Source: Marisa cornuarietis
Taxonomy: Eukaryota > Mollusca > Gastropoda > Architaenioglossa > Ampullariidae
Assembly (NCBI GenBank): GCA_004794655.1
Contig: SMMW01000554.1
Coordinates: forward strand, 12,317,501 to 12,381,500
Length of the DNA stretch: 64,000 nucleotides
Direction: 5' to 3'
A program made the translations under genes and the position numbers. The first letter of the stretch is position 1; the number at the start of each line of letters is the position of its first letter. Shown here one piece after another: positions 30,450 to 41,989 of the stretch. The notes beneath the pieces were generated by a model that worked only from the letters and a program-made list of their open reading frames with translations, searched no databases and was not told where the DNA came from.

Positions 30450-31349
30450 AAACTACTGGGGGAGATAATGTGTCGCTGGCAACACCACAATATTATTTTT
30501 ACCTTCACTCGAAGCTTCGAGCTGAACATGAGCTGTCAGTGTGTCACGTGAAGGGTCATTAAGAGAGCACGAGCTACACTGATGCCGCGCATTTGAATAT
30601 GTGTGACGCAAATGGAGTGACCGACCTTTCAGTTGGTAATAAAATCAAAACTGTAAAGTTTGTCAGCAGAAAACAACACGAAGCCCGGTTTTTTGGCTAT
30701 TAGAAACATTTTATTGGAATACAAAATTTTTTTTAGTAATCCTTTACAGGAAAATTGGATGTCTGCCATCAATAACATTAGGACATCACTTTAAATAAAG
30801 CAACATCAGAAGCCAAAAAAAAGTATAAGAAGTCAACATCCCCAATCTTTATATTCATTTTAATCATGTACACGGGTACTCTAAGTCTTTCTCACTGAAA
30901 TATAACAATGCAAGTCATATAAGGACAAGGTAGACAAAAAAATAAAAAAACAGCAAGTAAAAATAATAATATCCTGCTTTGTTGCAATGTTCCCACCACA
31001 TCAAAATAGACCAGAAGTAACGGTGTTGCATATAAAAGAAGTGTAAAATAATTGTTGTTCTAAGCCTTGTTTTAAGTTTCTTAAGACAGTACAGACGGCT
31101 GTGCTCCTATTTTCTAACATAAGCTTTCCAAATAAATAAATATTTGTACCTGTCAACTCTTCCTACAATTTTTGTCTTAAAATTTATTTTATGAAAACTA
31201 GAGTATGTCCATAAAACAATATGAAATCAAATGTAATTGCCTGCTAGTCTCTCAGAATGAACCTGTTAATAGGGGATGGGCTATTATTACTAAAGGGAGC
31301 AAAGAGGTTTCAAAAATTCTTCAAGTCAATAAAATGTATCCATCTGCAT

Positions 31350-31715
31350 TTAGAAAGTGGGAGGCTGAATTTCAATAATGTAACTGGGCTGATATATTTC
31401 TAAAGCCCTTTTATACTGCTAGAGATACCCAACTAAGATGGTTTCAGCTAATAATTTTACATCGGATCTTACCCACAAACTCGTTTCTTTTCAAACGTTA
31501 GCTCACTACATCTCCTTCTTCTTGCTTTTGTAAACAAAGACAATGAAACCATTTAACAAATATTCTGGCACTGTCCATTGAGTAAAAAATTTTGGGAACA
31601 GCTTAGGGAGCTCAGGGACCAGAAGCTGACCTGGAGCGACGTAGCAAGACTTGCTGCCGACAGACAAGGATGGAGGTCTCTAGTGGATGCCTTATGTACC
31701 ACCTAGGTACGAAGA
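31350..31715 (+). mobile_element. LINE ORF2 C-terminal remnant
   Basis: The plus strand reads WADIFLKPFYTARDTQLRWF, LHRILPTNSFLFKR, then IFWHCPLSKKFW and SDVARLAADRQGWRSLVDAL, with several stop codons. These are the typical end of a non-LTR reverse-transcriptase ORF (HRILPTN, HLFWxCP, DRxxWRxxVxAL). Followed by a (TAAG)n-like tail at 31,720-31,735. Inactive. Confidence 0.75.
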
Positions 31716-32973
31716 GGACTAAGTAAGTAAGTATGGAATATGTTAAAGAACCATAACTGTTCATAGGAAATTCGGTTATGGAAAGAAATTGTGTTGTTTG
31801 GTAGAATTAAGGGGGTTGACAAAACTTGGAACTTTATTTTTTTCCTAGCAAATTGTTTTATTGATAAATGCAGATTCCCGAAGTCAATACCAACAGTGGA
31901 TAAGCTTTGGTAATTTTTAGTCACGATATATTGTGGAGCAATATGTGACATTTATTAATAGCACGCAAATAACCTTTTGGAAACTGTGGCTCCCATTTAG
32001 CCATTAGTGACTTCTTAAATAACGACACTGTAATTGCCTTATACATCATATTAAACGGATATTTGTCAGTTTATTATGCACAATATGTGGTTTGTGTATA
32101 TATAGGTGGCTTAAATCTTTAAATATTTCTATGTATTCTTGCATGTGTTGAACATCTATGTATCATGATTGAGAAAAAACAAACAAAAAAATACAGCACA
32201 AAAAACAAACTAAGCTCACACCGAAAATGCCCGTAGCCCATATACCCCCTAGTGCTCTATACACAACATACTATTTTTGTTTTGAGCACTGCATTATCCC
32301 CCTTGTGGTTTTTGTTTTGTTTGTTTTTTACATTTAGGAGAACGAATGTGGATCTTGGAGAATTTTTTAAAATAATGATGTGCAGTGGAGATTCATAACT
32401 TCTTTGTTATGGTAATCTGGCTTTCGGGTGAAACGGAAGGTCATGTGCTCGAGTTTGGTTTCTTGTTGGAAACGTTTGTTACATTAATGAGAGGTCGACT
32501 AGGAAGGGTGTGCACATTGTGTTTGATGGTTCTCTTGGTATGTGCGGTGGTCTTTTTCGTGTGACGTTACTTATTGCATTTCTCATGTATATTTTGTAAG
32601 TTAAGTGTATCTATGAATTATGTAATAAAAAACTAAAGTATGTCCTTAAAATCAACAATTTTTGTTGTTTTCTTTAAATTCAACTTAGCAAATTATCCTC
32701 CCACTATACAACTAAGTGATTGAGCTTCTGTCTGTAGTAGGAGTAAGCATCTTTGGAAATCAGTCCGGTGTCATGTGCTAAATTTAGCCCTGTACACGAA
32801 AAAAGGAAAAAGGTACTGAAAATATCTTCTATTTTGCGCTTACGTTTATAGGTAAACTGAAGGTTATCTAATAATTCTTAAAACAGAATTTTTAATTGTC
32901 ACAGAGCTAAATTTCGAAAGCTATGAAAAAGTTAAAGCAAAAATTAAGAGATTGTTTAATTATATCACAGACT

Positions 32974-33060
32974 TTAAAATAAACATACAATCACAAATAC
33001 TGTACAAAATTCGAGTGCTCGGAAACCTCTATGCTGTAAACGATTTGTGCCTTCATTGGT
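32974..33060 (-). CDS. Putative terminal exon with stop codon
   Basis: Acceptor TCACAG, then 28 codons (TNEGTNRLQHRGFRALEFC and a short hydrophobic end VFVIVCLF) and TAA at 32976-32974. Phase fits the previous exon. Supported only by splice signal and phase. Confidence 0.4.
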   Translation of the reverse strand, partial: TNEGTNRLQHRGFRALEFCTVFVIVCLF

Positions 33061-35592
33061 CTGTGACATCTAGAACATCATTGCTCATGCTAGCGTATGA
33101 ACTATGTACGAGAAGAGTGCAAATGTTTTCAGCTAAGCAAAATAAGATAAAGCATGTACGCTTCTTCCCTACATGCGTCATTAGAGCTGTGTATCGGCAT
33201 AATTAGAACAACACCATTCACTTTGACTTATGTAAGAGGTCACGAAAGGAGTAGGGCTGGAAGAGGTAAGCAGCTTACGTACCTGAAACCCACTTTCTCC
33301 AAAGATGGCAGCTCCACGACAAATATCCTCATCAGGATCGTGAAAGCAGCAGCGGCAATGGGTATGTTTGACATGGCCTGATGCGGCATTAACATCCGGT
33401 TTACTACGAATACAATCTGTTCAAGTGCTTCGTAGTACCGATGCTATCGTACATATATGAAAGGGAGATTCTCCCTGCAGATAAGGAAAGAAGAATCCGA
33501 GCATTCGAGAACAAATGTCTGAGGAGACTACTACGGATCTCGTACAGGGAACAAAATCCCTACTCGCAACAATAAAGCAGCGTAAGTTGGTCTGGTTTTC
33601 CCTTGTGACCCTTGCAACCTTGGATAGTGAGCCAGCGAGTTAATTTTATCTCCTGTGACCAAATGATACTTCCAAATGTTATTGCAAAGCAATAATACTA
33701 TTTAGTTTTCGGAAACAAAACGACAGAAGGAAAAAAGCCAAAGGGCACAAATGGGACTGTATTATTTGGCTTCTTAAGCTTTCATTCAACAAAGAAACGA
33801 TGCTATATTGACATAGATTTTTCCCGTGGAACAAGCTGGGTCTGAGGTGCAGTGCTCTCAAGTTTCCTGTTCGAAAAGAAAAACACGGAAAATCAATGAT
33901 ATATGATATCATTGATATAACTAGGTAAGGAACTTCGTGGGGGTCATTGCTATACCGAGATATGCTACACAAGGAAATGGGTAAGATCAGTGGGTAATGA
34001 AGTCAATAACAGGACGAGAGAATATGTTGTCGACGTACCAAAATAGAACCCCGGGCCGGGGTATCTGGGTAGCTTGCCGCACACCACACAATTCTTGTAG
34101 ATGACACACGGCTTACAGATCGTCCGCAACCCCGCAGTGTCGTCAGCGTGACAAACAGATATTTTTATATAGAAATCTTATACAAAGCTACATAAGTAAT
34201 TGTAGGTACCTTTTCTTTAATAGAAATACACATATGCGAAAGGCACAACCACGGGTGAGATTACAAATACATGTACAAGAAAACGACCACACAAATAAAA
34301 CCCCAAACCCTCCATAATTACGACAGTGTAGGGTTCATGGGTAGCATATTCCTCTTCAAAGATATGTAAATAGTATGCTATTGTTTTATTTACTTATAAT
34401 TTACTAATCTTTTAATATTTATCAATAAGTTAGTACACAGACAAATTCAAGCATCGCAATCATAAATTATTGCTTATCTCTAAAAATTACTTACTCACCA
34501 GCGCTTTCAGTGGAACGTGCAAACTCTCGGACGCACACAGACTCCACAGAGCACGCCTGCAAACACTGAGTTCAACCACGTATTCTTTCAGACAACAAAT
34601 CACTAACATCTGTAAGTGGGCTTGAACGTTTCTATTAATCGGGTGAACGTAAATATATTCTTTACTAAATAACAAAGAAAAGTTCATCACAAATATTCTA
34701 CACTGAGTCTACCCCAAAATAATGTATACAAGCAGTTTATATTAAAGTCTGTTTTTTCTTCAAGTTCTCTCTTCTTCTGTTGTTGAGGGGGGGGGGGTGG
34801 ACACGGCAAACAGTTCCACTCTTTCAGTCTTGTTCACTGGCGTTGATCATACGGACAGCATACATCGACCAAACAACTCCGACAGTCTTAACGGCAGACA
34901 AATGATCAAGTCAATAATAATTCCCACAGTAGGTAAACGTACTCCACACAGTTATACAATCTTCTCAGGAGATCACACAGCAGCTGAGAAAATCAATAAA
35001 GCGAGGAACCACACAGTCGCTTATCAATGACAATACACACAGTTAATACTTCTCCACACAGTTAATATTTCTCCATAAAGTTAATATTTATCCACACTTA
35101 CTAGTTATCCACACAGTTAATATCTATCCACACAGTTACTATCAATTCTAACCTCTTTCTAAAATTCTTCTTTCTACCAGACTCTCTCGTCTGCTTCTCT
35201 CTTCCAATCTCTCAAACAACGCCCCCTATGTCAACATTAAATCCAGGGGTGACAATCCCTAATACCAAAATTACACAAGGGTGACAACTTCGTCACATCA
35301 ATCCATCAGGGGTGGTAACACATGTTCATAACAAGTGCACTGTAAGCACGACATCCACAAATAATACCTGAACATTGAATAACATTGTCCTGATGGTCTT
35401 GAATAGCTAATATTAAAGAACAGCAAAATAGTCAAAAAAATTATTAACAGTTCTATTTTAGTCTTGTACTGACAGCTACTTTATTTGTACCCTGTGAGCA
35501 TTACTCCAACCTGCTAGTTCTTCTAGAGCATTATACAGGGCATTAGTACTATGTTGGAGAGATTCGTGTAGCTTGGGTGACTCATCTATTAG
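32974..35592 (-). CDS. Second set of TRPM-like C-terminal exons (coiled coil, Cys-rich, stop)
   Basis: Five phase-compatible exons: 35491-35592, 34499-34556, 34039-34176, 33283-33416, 32974-33060. The first resembles the coiled-coil exon at 49067-49173 (both contain an LHES heptad-like motif). The third is clearly homologous to the Cys-rich exon at 47841-47928. The set ends with a stop codon. No transmembrane exons were found between 36 and 47 kb. It is therefore either the final alternative or serial exons of the TRPM gene, or a truncated duplicate. In the third exon the acceptor used by its paralog has changed from AG to GG. Confidence 0.45.
33283..33416 (-). CDS. Cys/His-rich exon
   Basis: 134 bp, acceptor ACAG, donor GTACGTAAG. 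In the phase set by the previous exon it reads GHVKHTHCRCCFHDPDEDIC then RGAAIFGESGFQ. The His/Cys clustering suggests a metal-binding fold. I do not recognise the domain. Confidence 0.5.
33455..33570 (+). mobile_element. LINE reverse-transcriptase fragment
   Basis: The plus strand reads LPADKERRIRAFENKCLRRL then LRISYREQN, the common non-LTR RT segment (adxERRIQAFExKCLRRLLxISY). It lies antisense in the intron between the Cys-rich exons. Confidence 0.7.
34039..34176 (-). CDS. Cys-rich exon, copy 2
   Basis: Reads GLRTICKPCVIYKNCVVCGK then LPRYP, about 80% identical over that segment to the exon at 47841-47928. The paralog starts at an AG that here reads GG (expected start 34131). An upstream AG at 34177-34178 gives a longer exon in the right phase, adding SVCHADDTA. 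Donor GTACGT. Confidence 0.55.
34499..34556 (-). CDS. Short Cys-containing exon
   Basis: 58 bp with strong splice sites (TTTGCAG acceptor, GTGAGTAAG donor). In the phase set by the previous exon it reads ACSVESVCVREFARSTESA. Function unknown. Confidence 0.45.
35491..35592 (-). CDS. Coiled-coil exon, TRPM-like C-terminus copy
   Basis: 34 codons: DESPKLHESLQHSTNALYNA then LEELAG. Resembles the TRPM tail motif QLEELxxRMxNALExLAG. Acceptor TTGCAG, donor GTACAA (phase 0). An alternative donor GTTGGA would end it earlier, after GCA G. Confidence 0.6.
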
Positions 35593-35804
35593 CTGCAACA
35601 GATCTAGATTAACTACTGTTAACATGGTTCCTCATAATTATAGCATTTTAACGATAATAATTGAAGACCAGAACCAATAGCGAAAAAACGGAAAAGAAAG
35701 AAACAAGCAAAGGAAGTAATGAAAAAAAGAAAGGAAGGGAGGAAAGAAGAGTAAAAATCTGAAAGGGACATCAACCAAGTGTACTTAAAAGTCTTTAAAG
35801 TATA

Positions 35805-36165
35805 TTTATCGATGTAAAAGCGTTTTTTTTTTCATTTAGCTACATACTTGAGGAGACAATGTTCGCACAGCACGTTTGAACAAAACAGAGGTCTGTGTAT
35901 GCAGATCTTTGAACAAAGTTAATCCACTGGCGTTTGTTGCCATTATCTTTAGGGAATCACAATGAGTACAAACTAACTCCATCGGAATTCCCAAAAGAAT
36001 ATTCAGCAACAGCACATTGTGCCTTGACCTGATTTTTTTTTAAATCGAGGATTATATATTTCCTCTTGCAGACGACGCTGTTTTTAGATATACCGCCCTT
36101 TCGTCACTTTCTGTTTTCTTGACAATTCCAGGTGCGATTAAGAGAAAAACATTAATATAATATTT
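35805..36165. repeat. Dispersed or duplicated segment, copy 1
   Basis: Matches 56,915-57,670 in the same orientation (ATCGATGTAAAA at one end, TTCGTCACTT-TCTGTTTTCT near the other). Copy 2 carries about 400 extra bases near its left end. Copy 1 contains a small internal duplication of the AAAG..TTGTTCAAACG segment. Confidence 0.75.
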
Positions 36166-36257
36166 ATCGCAGACCAGTACAGAGGGCAGATCTTTTAGCA
36201 GTCTCACTGTGATCTCCATGTAATGACACCAGTAATCGGAGAGCTTTCTTTAAACTT

Positions 36258-36266
<9 letters not shown>

Positions 36267-36308
<42 letters not shown>
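36267..36308. repeat. (CA)n microsatellite
   Basis: Dinucleotide run in the repeat-rich middle region. Confidence 0.95.
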
Positions 36309-36310
<2 letters not shown>

Positions 36311-36479
36311 GTGATTTTTAAAGTTTTTAACGATTTAAAACTCTTATTATTTCTTCAGGTCATCGCATTCGCATTAATGTGCATACGTTGAATATTTTCA
36401 ATATTAAGAAAATTACACATATTTGAGTTTACAGAATCGAATTTTTAAATGGTCATCGTCGCGAGTCATTTTTGTTTCT

Positions 36480-36895
36480 CTCTTTCCTAGCGCACGACAC
36501 GCGCAAAAAGAAGAGAGAGAGCGCGTAGCAGTTTTCTAGGAGTATTTTTATCCGGCTCGCTAGACATACAAGCCATTCTCGCTGACGCGCGTTTTGCTCT
36601 CTCTCGCTCCATGTGCTTGACGTCATTCCTGTTCTACGTCACGCGTCCTTTGCTAGAGCTCTGTGAGAGGACGTCTGTACCAGTGGTGGAAGGGTGGTGG
36701 CTGATCATCCCCCCTTCCCCCCGTACACGCAGTTTTGGCCCCCAAAACACGTCACGACTAAAGCGTTCGTTGGTGGCGTGGTCGCTAGCTATTGGTTCCA
36801 GCTCTTGAGACATTGTTGCGAACCAGAAGAGATAGCGTCGGTCTAACGCAGTCTTCTTTTGGCCAAGCTACTGACAGGACGTGCTGGTGAGTGTG
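36480..36895 (+). promoter_or_regulatory. GC-rich block, possible promoter and noncoding first exon
   Basis: Unusually CpG-rich for this window (GCGCGT, CACGCG, GACGCGCG), ending in a strong plus-strand donor CTG|GTGAGTG at about 36,885. The open frame at 36,611 has no recognisable features. Candidate promoter only. Confidence 0.25.
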
Positions 36896-36899
36896 ATTT

Positions 36900-38150
36900 T
36901 CTGTTTCTACATTATCGAGTTTTTAGTCGTCTTGATTATTAAATAAGCCAGAGGTTGTGCGTTTATGTGAGGGTGAGCCTATGTTTGCTGTGTTAGCACA
37001 TGGACGTTTTTCACAAAGAATAAATTATAAACTGTATAGTGATATAGATTTATTCAATGCTATTTTAAGAGTAAAAGATTCTGGGGTTCTTGAAAATATT
37101 TCAATTTTACTCACAAACAGGCAGCGTTGGTCGGATTCTTACGAGGATTTCGTTTTTTAATTATTCAATATAATCGCGGTTCATAAAACGAATATTGCAC
37201 ATTCACTATTAGCATTCTTTGCGGTAGGTTAAACAGCATAAAATCAGGGCAAAATACGAGTGGTTTTTTTTAGACTCGGGGCATCATTGGAACTATGCAA
37301 TCTGCAATTAAAAAAGAAAGCTTTTTCGTAAAAAAATTAACTTAAGCTACTTTACCATTTTTAGTATACTTTAAATACAAGAGAGTTACACGCAAGTCTT
37401 TTTACTTAATTTATTTTAAACAATTGAGTCATTTTGAATTTGTAATTGATTTTTTCGCGTCTTTTCTGATTTTGTCTTATTAAGGACCAGTATAGGGGAA
37501 ATAACTATAGTTCACAAGTCCTAGAGAAGCAGTTAACTATCTCCCCTAGTGACAATGACCAACTTTATTTGTCCCAGTGGGCAATTTGAATATGGGAATG
37601 TGCTCTAGTTCAACTGAAAACTTTAGGTGTTCAAAGAGATTATTTTTTATACATAACATTTTAGCCACAAAGCCCAGCTTTGTGATGGATCTGAATTTAT
37701 AGTATTCAACAATTAAACCTTTGCATGTGAAAAAATTACTTTGAGTAAATACAATTTCTAAGTGGTCATTATTTTTAAAATTTATTAATTTAGTGTACAT
37801 TAACTCATTAAGCTTTTGCTATGTAAATTCTTCAATGATTTATAGTGTAAACTTTCATCTGATGTGTTTCCAACATATGTTAACACTATATCATATTATT
37901 AACACTGCATCATAAGTAATGCAAATTAATTAAACATGCCTTTTATCAGATTTTAAATAAATATTATTTCTTCTTGAAACATATTTCAATGTAACTTGCA
38001 TATAATGTGAAGAGCTTCGCACTGATCGATACACAAGTATGTTTCAACAGTGTTTACATTATAACTTACAAAATATGCAAAAAAACATCAAAATGGCTAC
38101 TTACACATAAATAGACTTGTTGAATCTTTTGCCTGTCGGATGATGCAGCC
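36900..38150. other. AT-rich interval without recognised genes
   Basis: No convincing coding sequence. A repeat-tail motif ACTTTATTTGTCCCAG at about 37,561-37,577 recurs near 54,306. Confidence 0.5.
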
Positions 38151-38234
38151 ATATGCACAAAATGAGCTCACAATTTCTACAAATTAGAAGAAATATTTGG
38201 GTACTGGTCACATCGACACATAGGATCCGCGTTC

Positions 38235-38519
38235 TTTCTGCCTGTAGTGTCAGCTGCCCATTGCGTTGCTGCGACACTCGAGGAGATCTTCAGTCTAGAA
38301 ATCATAGAAGTCTGCAAGGGCTGCAACAAGCTACACCAGGAAGGATCCGTCAACCGAGGGCAGTCCTATCTGGGGCGCCTGCCCGGCCCACAAGCACAAG
38401 GGACATCTGGCCAACAAGGCCCACAAGATGAGTCAGTATATTTTAGTTGATTTGTCTATAAAAATAACAGTCTAAAGAATCTTACTTCTTGATCTTTATT
38501 GGTCTCATTTATTAGAAAA

Positions 38520-38573
<54 letters not shown>

Positions 38574-38940
38574 TTTGCTGCACCCAAGATTAATATATGC
38601 TGCCTTCTCTGCTGTTGGATGAAGTATTGACCATATACATTTCAAAATATACTTTTGATTTCACCTTTTTTTGTAAATGTGAGCATCATCCCGCACCGCA
38701 GCAACAGAAGGGACCCAACGGAACATGGGAGGAGGTGGCGCCGGTTCAGACTCCGAGCCAGAGTCTGAGAAAGCAGCTGTGCTTTCACTGTGGCCAAGAG
38801 GGCCACCTGAGGAGAGATTGCCCCAAGGCGAAGGGTGAAGCTAGCCTGAGTGGGGGAGCGGCAGTGGCCACCATCCGGGTATCACGGACCGCGAGCCGGG
38901 ATCAGCGCTGTCCGTGCACTGCATCGACGAGGCAAAATGC
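38235..38940 (+). mobile_element. Gypsy/Ty3-like gag fragment with CCHC zinc knuckle
   Basis: The plus strand encodes LRKQLCFHCGQEGHLRRDCP (CX2CX4HX4C knuckle at 38,778-38,822). A polar GC-rich coding-like stretch precedes it at about 38,245-38,430. An (AC)n run at 38,521-38,571 interrupts the two. Degenerate; no intact gag. Confidence 0.7.
38521..38571. repeat. (AC)n microsatellite
   Basis: Dinucleotide run between the two gag-like segments. Confidence 0.95.
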
Positions 38941-39064
38941 ATGCGTTTAGGAAGGCCGCCGCATCGACGGTCGTCCTGCCATGGCGTTACACGACACGGA
39001 GTCAGACTTGTTGTGCTTGAGGAGTGACTTCATGCCGAACCCTCGCCTCACAGGACGCAGCAAG

Positions 39065-39378
39065 CACATCCGCTAGGGAGAGTTTCGTTCCTGCATAAGG
39101 AAGGATTGCTGTGGCGAGTCTACACAGAAAGGAAGAGGGTGGAACACACACAGTTGGTGGTTCCCCAGCCGTTAAGGCGTGATGTGCTACGTGTGGCCCA
39201 TAACCCACCCATGGCGGGACATCTGGGAGCAAAGAGGACGCGGGACAGAATGTGGTGTGAGTTTTACTGGCCGGGCATGTGTAAAGACGTCCGGCGTTAT
39301 TGTGCGACTTGCAACACGTGCCAGCGCACAACGCCCAAGGGGGGACAACGGCGGTTACACGATGCGAAAGGCATCTGA
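39065..39378 (+). mobile_element. Gypsy-like integrase zinc-binding fragment
   Basis: VVPQPLRRDVLRVAHNPPMA, then GHLGAKRTRDRMWCEFYWPG and MCKDVRRYCATCNTCQRTTP. This is the HHCC domain of Gypsy integrases (H-x-GHxGxxKT...FYWPGM...CxxCQ). Protease, RT and RNase H are missing between it and the gag fragment, so the element is deleted. Confidence 0.85.
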
Positions 39379-39568
39379 CGGTCCTCGCACTGTCATCGAC
39401 GTAGCCATCCCTTGTGGAAACCCTAAGCGCCTACAGACAGTGTAGCAGTAGTAGGTCAAGGGTAGAGTTAAGCTGAGTGCAAGGAGATTGACATCACGGA
39501 TGTATGACGTAGTATGTATGATGTAGTAAGAATGACGTAGAATGTATGACGTAGCAAGGGACGGTTGA

Positions 39569-39655
39569 ATAATAATAATAATAATAATAATAATGTGAGC
39601 TTTTATAGCGCAGTTCCCCAGCAAAAACCAGGCTCACCGCGCTTGACAAAGAAAA
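39569..39655. repeat. SINE-like unit with (TAA)n and TATAGCGC motif
   Basis: (AAT)n followed by GAGCTTTTATAGCGCAG ... CTCACCGCGCTTGACA. A related unit lies at 47,288-47,380. This pattern is common in invertebrate genomes. Confidence 0.6.
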
Positions 39656-40379
39656 ATATGTCAACAAGAAAAGAGAGAAAAGTGCCCTTGAAGCAACCAG
39701 CAAAAAATTAAAATTCATAAGGGTAATTTCAACACACACGTGGACAAATAGACACACGGACACGTCAACATGAATAAAAACATACATAGGTTTCTCTACA
39801 TCGTTTCACATGTACAGATAACTTTTCTCACACATGCACATGCTTGTTGTTGAACATGTTAGTATTACTAGAGGAAAAAATAACCTTTAAATTGATACCA
39901 AAAACATGGGGACTAAAGCATAGTGCTCTAAAATCAACTGTGAAAAAATAGATAGCGGTTTTTATGGACACGAAATACACACTGATTAATATTGGCATCA
40001 GAAGATGTCAAATTCCATAAACTACAAAACAAGCAGGTCTTTTGCTCAGAAAACAGCTCTCTAATGTGTGGAGATCTGCTGTAAAGGTAAAGCCGGATTG
40101 CGCTCCAACGTCAATCGCCGCCATGGCCGACAAGGTAACCTTGGAATCAATGCAGAGGTTTATGCAGGATGTTTCTTCCTCCATTATTCGCATCATTCTG
40201 TTTGAGAAGGATTGTCGGTGAGCTCACACATTTATTTCATGATTTTGCAGTTCATTTAGTACGGAAAGCTCAATGACATGGATGTGCTATTGCATGTGTT
40301 AGTTTTAGAACAGCCGAATTCTTGTAGTACGATCATCAGGTTGTTTTTAAAATCCCCAGAAAAGCCAGATTCTGTTCAA

Positions 40380-41080
40380 GAATTTCTGGATTGAACCACA
40401 GGAGGCAATCAACAGCATGTTGGGGTAGTCATAGTCTGTTCACTGGCGCCAGTCGTAACGATTGTGGAGAGAGAGTTGTGGATGCCAGTGAGACACGCCC
40501 CTGTGTATGTTACCTCCGCTATGCAAGTATTTCAGAGCATGTAGAATAATCCACAGGATCTGTGTGACCGCTAGTTCTGGCAGTCCTGTTATGAAGAAGG
40601 CAGGCAGCAGGTCACGGCGAGAACCAGAGCCGACAGCAGGTATGACTGTCTTCAGTTCACGGCGATAGACCAAACTACAGTAATGTGAGAGAATAATCTC
40701 ATGTTGTAACTGCTTTGTTAATACAAATAGTTCTTGTCCATAGATAATCGTAGATAAGCTGGGGACGCAGCAAATGCAGTCTGTAGGTATAGATCAAACT
40801 GTAGATCCAAACAAAATCATGCGATGAATGGCGTAATAAACCGTCAGCTGGCTTTCGATTGGAATGCAGAAGGCCGTTGTTGGAACTAAATCGCCGCAGA
40901 CAAGAAAATCATTGAAACAGAAAGACAAAGAAGCATGTGTCAAATAATAGGGACAAAACTCACCACAGGTCATAGAAGACAACAACAAAAATACTGAGAG
41001 CTAGTCCCCTCCAGCCGGTTAAGCGAAGGGACATTACTCTCGAATGAGAGAAATGACAGAGGATGGAAGCCAAAACAGAA
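40380..41080 (-). other. Coding-like hydrophobic fragments, unidentified
   Basis: The minus strand has exon-like pieces with good splice sites. About 40,970-41,050 encodes RLTGWRGLALSIFVVVFYDL before GTGAGT. About 40,527-40,600 (acceptor ATAACAG, donor GTAACA) encodes LPELAVTQILWIILHALKYL. The middle piece has a stop in every frame I could join. It could be a remnant of a TMD0-like or other membrane protein gene. Confidence 0.25.
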
Positions 41081-41099
41081 TAAAGACGCTTACTATTAC

Positions 41100-41970
41100 A
41101 GACAGGACATGTGACAAGTATGTCAGGTGTTTCACCTGCGTCCAGGATGACGGCAGGTGAGACTTTAGAGACAGAAGGAGAAAGGCAGCTCGAAGCTCTG
41201 GTCCAGAGACAACTGAGGAAAGACACCACTGTCAACAAGGTTTTGACCCAGAAGCACCATTTCACAGAAGCAGGTCAGTATAAGCCTGCTACCAAAGAGA
41301 TAAGTGGGATCGTGAGTCCTGATGACTATGCAACTGTTGCTGACATGGGCAGTCATGTGGAAATGCTGCGTCAGAGTGGGATGATGAAATTAGACTTTAC
41401 CTGTCTATAAATAAGACCTACTTATAATCAGAAGGCTCATTGTACAGCCATAAAGATGAACCCAGTTGTTGAGCATGAACTACTTCAAGCAATCGAAGCT
41501 AAAATCAGGGGAAGGAAGTACTTCTGACTCAAGATGATACGTTCAGAGGAGTGCGGGAACTGGGCCAACGGCAGCTAGATCTGGAGAAATCCTCGTCCCG
41601 TGGAACTGAGAGAAAAGCTGCACCCATCGGGGGTTTGCTGGCAAAACAGATTGGCCACAAAATCGGGGGAGTCTAGTGACCCTATAAACTGTCTTCCAGA
41701 ACTAGTGGCCGACATTGAAGCTCGTGCTGAAGAGAAGATAAAGCAGAAGAGGAGACATCGCAAGAAGAATCTGAAACACGTAGGGCTGAATATGATCCCT
41801 GATGACATTTCAAATGGAGTGAGTGACAGCCGCTCACATGGGCAAGACTGTGTAGGGTGTTTGACTCGAGAGGAGACCCAACCGCTGGAACAATTATCAA
41901 CAGAGTCATCAGGTATCAATAGGAGCAGCACCAGGGACAGCGAATCTCTTACTGTTGCCGAAAAACTGTA
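41100..41970 (+). other. Broken open frames of unknown protein
   Basis: Plus-strand frames 41,111-41,410 and 41,600-41,971 are polar and charged (e.g. ADIEARAEEKIKQKRRHRKK) and separated by stops. They lie just upstream of a retroelement pol tail on the same strand, so they probably belong to a degraded element. No domain recognised. Confidence 0.35.
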
Positions 41971-41989
41971 AACAGCGAGATGTTGTTAG

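Noticed and set aside
30134..30562. Overlapping frames on both strands rich in Ser-Leu or Arg-Glu repeats
   Set aside because: Products of the GA-rich minisatellite; all frames are open because the unit lacks stop codons.
33154..33420. Hydrophobic minus-strand reading MSNIPIAAAAFTILMRIFVV, resembling a signal peptide
   Set aside because: It overlaps the exon 33283-33416. The alternative frame (HTHCRCCFHDPDEDIC) fits the phase of the preceding exon and continues its Cys-rich character. Not fully excluded.
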